From contig NZ_JANAIE010000003.1 in assembly GCF_029664245.1 (NCBI RefSeq), forward strand, positions 1 through 64,000: a stretch of 64,000 bases of DNA, given 5' to 3'. Source of the DNA: Profundicola chukchiensis. Lineage in GTDB: Bacteria; Bacteroidota; Bacteroidia; Flavobacteriales; Weeksellaceae. The number at the start of each line of letters is the position of its first letter. The first letter of the stretch is position 1. A model generated the notes under the pieces. That model was not told where the DNA came from. It saw only the letters and a list, made by a program, of their open reading frames with translations, and searched no databases. Below are positions 15,651 to 23,310 of this stretch, piece by piece. Made by a program: the position numbers and the translations under genes.

Positions 15651-16124
15651 CTACGGTTTAATAGGATTAATAACTGGTTTTTGTATACTTTGCAAATAAT
15701 TTGCGAATCTAAATCTACCTTCAAAACCTACTCCTAATCTAGTATTAGAATATCGAATTCCAGCACTTCCAGCATTTGCTCTCATTCCCCAAGTAGCCCC
15801 CATAGATGTGGTAATCCAACGATTTTGCCTACCATCAACCGTAAAATCATGGGAAGACGATGAGATATTAGGATATTTCTCGCCTAAGGGGTCAACATTC
15901 ATCCACCTCCCCGAACTTGCATCATATTTTCTAGCACCGTAATCATACCAACCTAAGCCTAACTCATCTTGCCACTCCTTAGAATTGTATTTATACTTAT
16001 ACGGATTACGATCCACCGTTTCAATTTCTATAGCATCGCCTATGGAGCCGTAGTCGCGCGAAAGTTTGTTGTAGCTGCCGTGTTGTAGGCCGAAGGGATA
16101 GTAATTTTTTTGCTCATTTTCCAT
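15651..16124 (-). CDS. RHS tip cassette with a very short C-terminal domain
   Basis: 157 residues. Core: NYYPFGLQHGSYNKLSRDYG, NPYKYKYNSKEWQDELGLGW, YGARKYDASSGRWMNVDPLG to about residue 87. Only about 70 residues follow (KYPNISSSSHDFTVDGRQNR, TTSMGATWGMRANAGSAGIR, RLGVGFEGRFRFANYLQSIQ). The usual DPLG-x-NNP segment after the core is missing. Either a truncated tip or a short one; nothing catalytic is seen. Confidence 0.55.
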   Translation of the reverse strand: MENEQKNYYPFGLQHGSYNKLSRDYGSIGDAIEIETVDRNPYKYKYNSKEWQDELGLGWYDYGARKYDASSGRWMNVDPLGEKYPNISSSSHDFTVDGRQNRWITTSMGATWGMRANAGSAGIRYSNTRLGVGFEGRFRFANYLQSIQKPVINPIKP

Positions 16125-16126
16125 AT

Positions 16127-16490
16127 TTATTTTTCTGATGGTATTCGCGAACCTCGTTTCTCCGTTTCATCTAAAATTACAATATTTCCTAAAATTTTTG
16201 GGTTTTCTGCATAGCTTAATCTTACGTTACCGAGAGGATTTGTGTAATTGAAGATATAAGAAAACTTGTTTACATCTTGCAACTCTGGAATTTGTGCATA
16301 GCTTACATATCCATTCCCAATAGCTATCGGGATGGGGAAGGAATTGTAAATCTCCATCTTTGTATTGAAAGCCGTCCATGTAATGGGTGGTGGTTTGGTT
16401 GGTATTGCTTGTTACTTGTTTTTCTATTTTTATGCCTGAGGCATTATAAAGGTATGAAATTTTATGGCCATTTTTCTTCTTTTTATATCT
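16127..16490 (-). pseudogene. RHS core remnant, frameshifted at a palindromic repeat
   Basis: One frame carries NGHKISYLYNASGIKIEKQV, TTTHYMDGFQYKDGDLQFLP and stops making sense at about 16340. Another frame (16127-16357) carries IGNGYVSYAQIPELQDVNKF, SYIFNYTNPLGNVRLSYAEN. The change of frame coincides with TAGCTATCGGGA (about 16320-16331), half of a palindrome like that near 9780. The block feeds into the cassette at 15651-16124. Confidence 0.6.
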
Positions 16491-16541
16491 GACAAAATTA
16501 TTATGTTTAGTTGACTATAATCTTGTGTGACTTTTTTGGGG

Positions 16542-16946
16542 TTAAGACACTATCAAAATAAACATTTTGTGGAGTATATAATATATAAAAATACCAGAAA
16601 TCATACTTATTGGAAGTAATGAAAAAATTACAAAATTTGGTATTGTTTTATTTAGACCATTAACTGAATGCTTTTTCACTAATTGACTAATTGTGTTTTT
16701 GTTATAATATCTTCGAAAGGTAAAAAATAAGATAACTAGTCCATATAGTGCATATACTGTTTTTTTAATAAATTCATTATCCTTATTCAGTAGATGATGA
16801 AATACACCAAAAATAGAAGCTAATAAAAAGAAAAAAATGACAAACATAAACAAGCAACTGACAAATTTTGCGGGATAATTTTCTTCTCTTCTATATCTAA
16901 TATATACTCTATAAAATATGTAGTCAAATAAACTCATCATCTCCAT
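16542..16946 (-). CDS. Polytopic membrane protein, probable immunity protein
   Basis: 134 residues, hydrophobic spans at about 27-50, 63-79 and 105-131. The start overlaps the end of the frameshifted toxin (16937) by 10 bases, a coupled arrangement. It sits where the membrane proteins at 1280 and 11696 sit, beside the same toxin tail type, though sequence likeness is weak. Probably the matching antidote. Confidence 0.6.
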   Translation of the reverse strand: MEMMSLFDYIFYRVYIRYRREENYPAKFVSCLFMFVIFFFLLASIFGVFHHLLNKDNEFIKKTVYALYGLVILFFTFRRYYNKNTISQLVKKHSVNGLNKTIPNFVIFSLLPISMISGIFIYYILHKMFILIVS

Positions 16947-18050
16947 TCAACTAAAACACCATCATTTGCCCTTCCTTCTTGATCATCAATCCATTCATCC
17001 AAATGCTCTCCAATTGATTTATCCGAGACTAATTCTGTAACCAAATCTGCCCCAAAATAAACGCCACCTACTACCCATCCCCAAGGAGGAATAAAGGAAA
17101 CTCCAGTAACAGCTCCTTCCAATAGATGAGAAGCTTTAATATTTTTTGTGTCAATTACATCATAAACTATCATTCCACTTGATAACACACCCAAACCAAC
17201 TCCAGTTCCTGTAAATCCTTTTGGGATTAAGTTACGGTATAACTTGGCATTCTTGAAAGGAACTTTATAATTAAATGAATTTTTAATCCATTTCTTTGAA
17301 TCCCAAACAATTTTACTTTTTTGTGAAGTAGAAAGGAGTTTCCAGTGATTCTGAGTCATAATCATATTCATTGTATGGATCATCGATAAAAGGTTGGAAT
17401 TCTTCTGTATTTGGACAGGTTGGGCAATAAGCAAATTCAAAACTTTCGCTTTCAAATAATCCTGTAGGATCACTCCAATATACTGGGTTGTTAAATGCAA
17501 ATCTATATGTAGTATGCATTGGTGCTAACTCACTCAAAGCATCTGGATTCAAAAACCTTCCTAAAGCATTATCATATTGCCTAAAATCCATGGCGGTTAC
17601 ATTTAATCCCAACTCATCTTGCCACTCCTTTGAATTGTATTTATACTTATACGGATTACGATCCACCGTTTCAACTTCTCTAGCATCGCCTATGGAGCGG
17701 TAGTCGCGCGCTGGTGTGTTGTAGCTGCCGTGTTCTAAACCAAATGGATAATAATAATGTTCTTGCAAAATTTTTAAACCGCCTGTTGACCTATCTTGGG
17801 TGTAAGACAAATATACCCAACGCGAAAGGCTGGCTCGTTCGCTAAAAATTTCCACTGGAATTTTTTTTAACGCTCCGCCGTCTAAATGGTCCGTGTAGTT
17901 ATAAATGTAATCATACCTATATTTGGTTTTCCCGGGATTGCCATTGATGCGCACATAGCCTTCTGCATGTGGAAAGAATGACAAATCACAATTTACATAC
18001 TGAAAGCCGTCTAAATAATGCGTTGTTTTAATATTTATACCGTTGGCCAC
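16937..18050 (-). pseudogene. RHS tip cassette with frameshift in an A6 run (membrane-type tip)
   Basis: The first frame (18050-17313) has the core FFPHAEGYVRING, an insert of 22 residues DGGALKKIPV and so on where other copies read DHLGN, FGLEHGSYN, NPYKYKYNSKEWQDELGLN, NALGRFLNPDA, NPVYWSDPTGLF, and ends PFYFTKK and TAA. Deleting one A in the run AAAAAA near 17316 would continue as TKSKIVWDSKKW and on to GVGLGVLSSGMIVYDVIDTK, IKASHLLEGAVTG, YFGADLVTELVSDK, IGEHLDEWIDDQ, ending at 16937. That tail matches 1791-4319. The gene is broken by a single base. Confidence 0.75.
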
Positions 18051-18169
18051 CTTCTTTTCTACTTTTACGCCTGTCTCGAACCTTTGGGATAAAGATAGGA
18101 AAAAATCATCTTTTCTTTTTGGTAGTTAATATCATCCAAAATATTAAAACTTAAAAAGCTTTTGCGCAT

Positions 18170-18191
18170 TAAAAAATCACTCTTTTGAGTG
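18170..18191 (-). terminator. Rho-independent terminator on the minus strand
   Basis: CACTC (18178-18182) and GAGTG (18187-18191) enclose TTTT, followed on the minus strand by six T (plus-strand A at 18171-18176). It lies after the lipoprotein gene 18304-18735 and separates that cassette from the next. Confidence 0.65.
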
Positions 18192-18303
18192 GATTATATT
18201 TTCATGCAATCATAAAATATATTGAAAATGAATTTGTTATCATTTGCTTTTTAAGGAATGTCCCAGTTTGGAAGATTACCGTAGTAAATAGAAGACACCC
18301 AAC

Positions 18304-18735
18304 TTATTTGCTTTGAAGTTTAAACTTTCTATCATCAAAATATGCACCTCTTTCCTTCCCATCTTCTATGAACACATAAAAATTATTTCTATTTAAATTG
18401 TATGTAAAATAAATTTCATTTTCATTATTTAAAGTAAGTAAAGTATCTATAACTTGCCCTTTTTTATTGCATTCTATCAAATATTTTTTGTTATTAGAGA
18501 TAAACTTAAAATCAAAATTTGTAACGGCTTTTATATGTACGCTATCTTCATCTATGTCATAAATTTTTACATTCAAATATGGTGTAAGATAACCTAATTG
18601 AATTAATTTTTTTTCAAAAATTAATTGATTTTTATTCCATACCGCATCATATGTGAAATCCTTTTTTGCTGAAGAACAGGAATAAAGAACATACGATAAA
18701 ATAATTAGTATAAAATATATTAAAGGTTTTAGCAT
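18304..18735 (-). CDS. Lipoprotein, probable immunity protein
   Basis: 143 residues with lipoprotein signal LIYFILIILSYVLYSCSSAK (Cys at 20). Beta-rich mature part with DIDEDSVHIKAV, ECNKKGQVIDTLLTL and GKERGAYFDDRKFKL. It starts 10 bases after the stop (18745) of the broken toxin in the +1 frame. That spacing suggests that the out-of-frame tail is the true end of the toxin. No family recognised. Confidence 0.65.
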   Translation of the reverse strand: MLKPLIYFILIILSYVLYSCSSAKKDFTYDAVWNKNQLIFEKKLIQLGYLTPYLNVKIYDIDEDSVHIKAVTNFDFKFISNNKKYLIECNKKGQVIDTLLTLNNENEIYFTYNLNRNNFYVFIEDGKERGAYFDDRKFKLQSK

Positions 18736-18744
18736 TTTTATTAA

Positions 18745-19294
18745 TTACTTTTTTCTGTATTGAATTATTAATTGACGAAGAGCTGACCTTTTCTTTTTAC
18801 TTGGTTTAGGGTTACTTATTGCCATATGACCTGGGGAACTAGAAGCTCCACTCCATTTCTTTTAAAATATCACTAATTTCTTCTTTACTCAAATCCCCAA
18901 AATCTAAGCTTAAATTGCCCTTCTCATTTACTTGAATATATTTCTCATTCTTATTTCTAACAAGTAAATTGATATCTCTTCTTGAATATTTATCAGTTCC
19001 AATATCCAAACTATCGCCATTTATATCTACAAAAAATACTGGGTTATTTTTGGTATAGTGATAAGGTGTATGACTATAGTATTTCTCACTAAACCTATCC
19101 ATATTATGAAAACGCCCTAAAGCAGGATCGTAATTCCTTGCGCCGTAGTCATACCAATCTAACGCTAATTCATCTTGGTATTCTTTTGAATTGAATTTAT
19201 ACTTATACGGATTACGAACCACCGTTTCAACTTCTCTAGCATCGCCTATAGGGCGCAAGTCGCGCGCTGGTGTGTTGTAGCTGCTGTTTTTCAT
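18745..19294 (-). pseudogene. RHS tip cassette with frameshift near its end
   Basis: Core: SSYNTPARDLRPIGDA, NPYKYKFNSKEYQDELALDW, YGARNYDPALGRFHNMDRFS, NNPVFFVDINGD (to about 95). The first frame ends EEISDILKEMEWSF at 18839. Skipping one base gives KKWSGASSSPGHMAISNPKP, SKKKRSALRQLIIQYRKK and a stop at 18745. The basic, R/K-rich tail with GHMAISNPKP is typical of a nucleic-acid-acting toxin end, but no catalytic motif was recognised. A single-base indel is the simplest reading. The core is preceded only by MKN. Confidence 0.65.
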
Positions 19295-19342
19295 GCTTCT
19301 CTTAATCCCGAGAGGTAGAAAAGTAGGTAAAAACTTTATATT

Positions 19343-19888
19343 TCATATATCTTGTAACTCGGCACTAATAAATTCAACAAATTCTACCAGTTGTATCTTA
19401 TTAAAATAAGTATATTGAGTAGTTTCAATTAGTTTATCTTTAGTTTCAAAAAAAATCTTATAATCATCTGAACTAATATTTATTAAATCAATATCTTTAA
19501 AATAAATCATTTTATCATTCGCATCAATTAATCCAATATTAGTTATCTTAGGTTCAAAAGACTCTTCAAATTTATCAGTATATAACTTATAGTTGTATGA
19601 ATATCGTAATAAATTTGATTTTATAACATAAATTTCTTTACCATAGCTACCCCACAGGTATTTTCTAAGAAAGAAAAAACTAGTACCCCAAAAAATAGCA
19701 ATCGTAATAATAAATGTTATGCGAATTGGAATATTGTATTTTATTCCTATGCCAAAAAAAACAATGGGTAAGAGGAAAGTTGCAATAATCAGTACGATAA
19801 GTATGAAAGACGCTATTTTTGATATTCTTTTTGAAGATATTAAAATAGTTATATCAGACTTATTTTTTTTATATGTGAAATTAGTCAT
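19343..19888 (-). CDS. Two-span membrane protein, probable immunity protein
   Basis: 181 residues. Two adjacent hydrophobic spans (about 24-46 and 51-75, SFILIVLIIATFLLPIVFFG) are followed by a soluble part of about 100 residues (KEIYVIKSNLLRYSYNYKLY, DANDKMIYFKDIDLINISSD, FFETKDKLIETTQYTYF). This layout is found in PH-like YcxB-type proteins. The start overlaps the toxin stop at 19881 by 8 bases. Probable antidote of 19881-20489. Confidence 0.6.
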   Translation of the reverse strand: MTNFTYKKNKSDITILISSKRISKIASFILIVLIIATFLLPIVFFGIGIKYNIPIRITFIITIAIFWGTSFFFLRKYLWGSYGKEIYVIKSNLLRYSYNYKLYTDKFEESFEPKITNIGLIDANDKMIYFKDIDLINISSDDYKIFFETKDKLIETTQYTYFNKIQLVEFVEFISAELQDI

Positions 19889-20489
19889 AATACAAACTAT
19901 TTACCTCTCTCCATTGATAATAAGCTTTTCTCTTCGCAGCTGCCGCATCAGAACGTGAACCACCAAAATTTTTCTTAGTAAAAATTCCTGTTGGCGTTTC
20001 ACGATTAAACTGAATCCAAGGATTACAACTTACCTCTCCAACTCCTGGTTTAATGACAGGTGCATCTCCTATTCTAATTTTAGTTTTTGCTCCAAATGTT
20101 TTTATTCTAATGTTAGGACTTGGTAGGTGATTTAGCCGGTTTAAAGTCTGCGAAACAACTTCTGCAAAAAGAAATTCTGACCAACCACCTAAATCTAAGT
20201 CCCCAGATTGTGAGTTTTGTAAAAAATTAATAAATTTTTGCCTAGACCACTGTGAAGAATACCCTTGAACTATTTCACTAAATGTATATTCACTATTATC
20301 ATCTAAAACTAATTTGGTTTTCCATGTTTCATTACAACCTTCAGAATCATAAATGTAACTCATACCTGGACTATCTGCACTCATTATATTTTCAGTAAAT
20401 GATTCTAACATTTCATCTTTTGCAACAATAACGTCATTGCTGCCGTGTTGTAGGTCGAGCGTAATATTTGGAAATGGGTTATTATGCAT
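19881..20489 (-). CDS. Toxin tip fused to a minimal RHS core
   Basis: 202 residues. Only MHNNPFPNITLDLQHGS is left of the RHS core; DVIVAKDEMLESFTENIMSA and the remaining 180 residues are unrelated to the other tips. Late features are GWSEFLFAEVVSQTLNRLNH, PSPNIRIKTFGAKTKIRIGD, GVGEVSCNPWIQFNRETPTG and a basic end RSDAAAAKRKAYYQWREVN. No family recognised. It is the right-most cassette and the only one whose core is cut down to LQHGS. It could be a shuffled tip awaiting recombination, or a remnant. Confidence 0.6.
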   Translation of the reverse strand: MHNNPFPNITLDLQHGSNDVIVAKDEMLESFTENIMSADSPGMSYIYDSEGCNETWKTKLVLDDNSEYTFSEIVQGYSSQWSRQKFINFLQNSQSGDLDLGGWSEFLFAEVVSQTLNRLNHLPSPNIRIKTFGAKTKIRIGDAPVIKPGVGEVSCNPWIQFNRETPTGIFTKKNFGGSRSDAAAAKRKAYYQWREVNSLYYD

Positions 20490-20560
20490 TTATCTTATTC
20501 ACTGTGAGCTGCTAAAGCATGTTAATTGAATATCTAAGATAATTAATTCATTTGGGTTAG
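20490..20560 (-). repeat. Third copy of the insertion that supplies the MHNNPF start
   Basis: The sequence following GGTTATTATGCATTTATCTT (about 20478 onward) to TTAATTCATTTGG (about 20555) is nearly the same as 987-1062 and 9578-9655. Read on the minus strand, each copy links NPNELIILDIQL to MHNNPFPNITLGLQHG and so replaces the normal ENNYYPFG. The three copies show that the insertion predates duplication of the cassettes. Confidence 0.7.
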
Positions 20561-20634
20561 AGAGCCTTTAGCCTAAATATTTAAACTCAACTTAAGAACA
20601 AATGCTTAGAGATTATGCATCAAAAAAATTCATC

Positions 20635-20816
20635 ATCAGATGATTTGAAAAAAAGATCTAGATGATTAAAATGATTTATGCGCATCTTCAGTAAAAAAGC
20701 TCAAGAGGTTTTCATAAAAAGCTCAAAAGCTTTTTTCAAAAAGTACAAGAGGTTTTTTATAAAAGCTCAAGAGCTTTTTTCGACAAGTACAAGAACTTTC
20801 TGCTAAATCATCTGAT
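20635..20816. repeat. Five 22-bp tandem repeats inside a 12-bp inverted repeat
   Basis: The ends ATCAGATGATTT (20635-20646) and AAATCATCTGAT (20805-20816) are exact reverse complements. Between them are five contiguous units of exactly 22 bp: 20694-20715, 20716-20737, 20738-20759, 20760-20781 and 20782-20803. Each has the shape A-rich, GCTCAAGAG or GTACAAGAG, T-rich, and each is itself an imperfect palindrome. There is no gene between 20490 and 21106. The element marks the boundary between toxin array and core chromosome. Confidence 0.85.
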
Positions 20817-20931
20817 TATATTAATATTCAACCCTTTACATTATTCCTTTTTTCTTTATAAATCTTCACCAACATCACCCAATTTACTTTCCTTTTCTAG
20901 CTTGTTATAAGTTTTATTTGAATAGTAGGAA

Positions 20932-20966
20932 AGCGCCTTGTCTCATTAGATAAGGCGCTATTTTTT
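20932..20966 (+). terminator. Hairpin plus T-run in the array/chromosome spacer
   Basis: AGCGCCTT (20932-20939) pairs with AAGGCGCT (20952-20959), followed by ATTTTTT. It has the form of a Rho-independent terminator for the plus strand, but no plus-strand gene lies just upstream. It may have insulated phoH from transcription entering from the array, or belong to a lost gene. Confidence 0.55.
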
Positions 20967-21105
20967 GTTTGAAATTATTTAAGTTCTTGAAGACAAGAAA
21001 CGTTAATTCTGCATTAAGATGGCCCATTGAATAGTATGTGTGTAATTTCTTTATTAACTTTAGTTGACAAAGTTTGAGAAGCCTTAACATCAAAATTTAC
21101 ACAGC

Positions 21106-22428
21106 ATGAAAAAAATATTTGTATTAGATACTTCCGTTATATTATTCAACCACAATTCATTATTGAGCTTTGCAGAACATGATGTTGTGATTCCCATTAC
21201 AGTGTTAGAGGAGCTAGACAACTTTAAAAAAGGGAATGAAACCAAAAACTTTGAAGCCAGAGAATTCATCAGGTTACTCGACAAAATCTCTATAGACAAA
21301 GACATCACCCAATGGATGGCCTTGCCTGGTGAAAACAAAGGGAATTTTAAAATTGTCTTAAATACCGACGGCCTTAAATCTAATGCCAATGAGCTCTTCA
21401 ACAATATTAGCATGGATAATAAAATCATCAATGCTGCGCTAAAAATGAAGGAAGAAGAACCGAAAAAACCAGTTATTTTGGTTACCAAGGATATAAACTT
21501 AAGGTTGAAAGCCAAAGCTGTAGGTTTAAACGCTGAAGATTTCGAAACGGGAAAAGTACAAGACACAGAAAGCTTTTCAGCTGGAATTCAACATGTAGAT
21601 AACTTTAATCAAGACATGATTGAACGCTTATATAATGAGCATCATGTTCCTTTAGAGGATGTAGAGGAATTTTTAGAGATAAAACCCAATCAATATTATA
21701 TTTTAAAAGGTTCCAACTCATCGGTGTTGGCTTATTACAATCCTTTTGAAAAGCAATTAGAACAAGTCAGTAAACAAAGATGTTATGGTATTCAGCCACG
21801 TAACGCTGAGCAAACTTTTGCCATGCATGCGATATTAAATCCTAACATTAAATTGGTTGCCATTCACGGCGTAGCGGGAACCGGAAAGACACTCATTGCT
21901 CTAGCCGCCGCTTTAGAACAAAGAAGAAACTTCAAACAGATTTATTTAGCTCGACCGATTGTCCCGTTAAGCAATAAGGATATCGGCTATTTACCGGGTG
22001 ATATTAAATCTAAAATTGATCCTTACATGCAGCCTCTTTGGGATAATTTAAAATTTATTCAATATCAATATAATGAAAGCGACCCTGAGTATAAGCATAT
22101 TACTCAAATGCTAGAAAGTGAGAAATTAATGATTACGCCGCTGGCTTACATTCGCGGACGTAGTTTATCTGATGTGATTTTTATTGTGGATGAAGCGCAG
22201 AATCTAACGCCACACGAAATTAAAACCATCATTACAAGAGCGGGCGAAAACTCTAAATTTATTTTTACCGGTGACATTAAACAGATTGATACGCCTTATC
22301 TAGATGAGCTTTCGAATGGTTTATCTTATATGGTAGACAGAATTCAAGGAGAAGATATCTTCTCACATATTCAATTGGTAAAAGGTGAGCGTTCTGAATT
22401 GGCCAACCTTGCTAATGAGCGTTTATAA
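21106..22428 (+). CDS. PhoH family protein with PIN domain (YlaK/PhoH2-like)
   Basis: 440 residues. An N-terminal PIN nuclease domain (about 1-150) begins KKIFVLDTSVILFN with the acidic Asp8. A PhoH ATPase domain follows from about 230, with the Walker A motif GVAGTGKT at 255-262 and a Walker B segment FIVDEAQNL at about 359-367. The PIN-PhoH fusion is known to act as an ATP-dependent RNA helicase and RNase. It is a single gene with a terminator after it. Confidence 0.9.
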   Translation: MKKIFVLDTSVILFNHNSLLSFAEHDVVIPITVLEELDNFKKGNETKNFEAREFIRLLDKISIDKDITQWMALPGENKGNFKIVLNTDGLKSNANELFNNISMDNKIINAALKMKEEEPKKPVILVTKDINLRLKAKAVGLNAEDFETGKVQDTESFSAGIQHVDNFNQDMIERLYNEHHVPLEDVEEFLEIKPNQYYILKGSNSSVLAYYNPFEKQLEQVSKQRCYGIQPRNAEQTFAMHAILNPNIKLVAIHGVAGTGKTLIALAAALEQRRNFKQIYLARPIVPLSNKDIGYLPGDIKSKIDPYMQPLWDNLKFIQYQYNESDPEYKHITQMLESEKLMITPLAYIRGRSLSDVIFIVDEAQNLTPHEIKTIITRAGENSKFIFTGDIKQIDTPYLDELSNGLSYMVDRIQGEDIFSHIQLVKGERSELANLANERL

Positions 22429-22449
22429 TTTAAAAGTTTAAACCAATAA

Positions 22450-22486
22450 AAAACCGTCTCTGTGTGGGGAGACGGTTATATTTTTT
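22450..22486. terminator. Bidirectional-type terminator between phoH and the cyclo-ligase
   Basis: AACCGTCTC (22452-22460) pairs with GAGACGGTT (22469-22477). A T-run follows on the plus strand. It separates the two convergent genes. Confidence 0.8.
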
Positions 22487-23045
22487 ATTTATCGAATTTG
22501 TAAATATCGTTTGGCGTAATCAGATAATCTAAGAGTACATCAAATTCTTCTCTGGGAATATCCTCTTTTACCGATTCAAAGAAGTTAACTCCAACAAATT
22601 TAGTTTTCTCATCTAATGATGATAAAAATCTATCGTAGAAACCTCCTCCATAACCGATTCTATTTCCTTTGGCATCCGAAATCAACATAGGTACGATTAC
22701 CACATCAATCTTGTCTTGCGAAACTTCCTGATTACTTTCTGGCTCCATGATTCCCCAAGAATTTTCGACCAATTTAGTCTCATTCGTATATGGGCAACTT
22801 AACAATTGCTTACCATCCATTTTAGGAACTACAACATCCTTACCTTGTCTCAACAACTCATCTATAATGTATTGTGTATTTACCTCGTTAAACTTAGGCA
22901 TACTTAAAAAAACATGGAATGTCTGATGCTGAATGAATTCAGAATTCAAAAAAATATCTGCAATTTTAAGACTCCACGCGTTAATTTCGGTGGTAGTAAA
23001 TTGCTTTCTTTTGGCTAGGTACTCTTTACGAACATTCTTTTTCAT
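22485..23045 (-). CDS. 5-formyltetrahydrofolate cyclo-ligase
   Basis: 186 residues. The enzyme converts 5-formyl-THF with ATP to 5,10-methenyl-THF, in one-carbon metabolism. Marks are KNVRKEYLAKRKQF at the start, KMDGKQLLSCPY in the middle, and NRIGYGGGFYDRFL (about 135-148), the glycine-rich motif binding the substrate. Length is normal for the family. It starts one base after the stop of the ferredoxin gene (23047), so the two are co-transcribed. Confidence 0.9.
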   Translation of the reverse strand: MKKNVRKEYLAKRKQFTTTEINAWSLKIADIFLNSEFIQHQTFHVFLSMPKFNEVNTQYIIDELLRQGKDVVVPKMDGKQLLSCPYTNETKLVENSWGIMEPESNQEVSQDKIDVVIVPMLISDAKGNRIGYGGGFYDRFLSSLDEKTKFVGVNFFESVKEDIPREEFDVLLDYLITPNDIYKFDK

Positions 23046-23046
23046 T

Positions 23047-23277
23047 CTAACTTACTTTAACAGATATTATATGGACTGGACAAGCATCTGCCGCTTTTTC
23101 GCAGGCAGGAAGAATCTCCATGTTGGGATCCTTTAAGGTATGAAATCCTTTTTTATTAACCGATTTTAATAGGACGGACTTACCATCTTTTTTAGACATT
23201 CGGAATTGATTGGGAGCAAACTCTACGCAATAGTTACAGCCAATACATTTATCTCGTTGTAAAGTAATAATTACCAT
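23047..23277 (-). CDS. Small 4Fe-4S ferredoxin
   Basis: 76 residues. CIGCNYCVEFAP (11-22) supplies three cysteines in C-x2-C-x2-C, and CEKAADACPVHII (about 59-71) supplies two more, so one or at most two Fe-S clusters can be bound; the second set is C-x6-CP, as in the ferredoxins of this size in Bacteroidota. A TAAATTTG -7 box lies at 23304-23297. It is an electron carrier of unknown partner, in an operon with the cyclo-ligase. Confidence 0.85.
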   Translation of the reverse strand: MVIITLQRDKCIGCNYCVEFAPNQFRMSKKDGKSVLLKSVNKKGFHTLKDPNMEILPACEKAADACPVHIISVKVS

Positions 23278-23310
23278 GAATTCAAGTTTCGTAAAACAAA
23301 TTTAAAATGA

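Noticed and set aside
16937-17320. Programmed -1 frameshifting at A-AAA-AAG in the toxin gene near 17316
   Set aside because: The hexamer looks like the dnaX slippery site, but the toxin tail lies in the +1 frame, not -1. A one-base indel explains the break.
20694-20803. CRISPR array
   Set aside because: The 22-bp units touch each other without spacers and no cas gene is present.
21090-21566. Minus-strand frame opposite phoH
   Set aside because: It mirrors the conserved PIN domain coding sequence and shows no features of its own.
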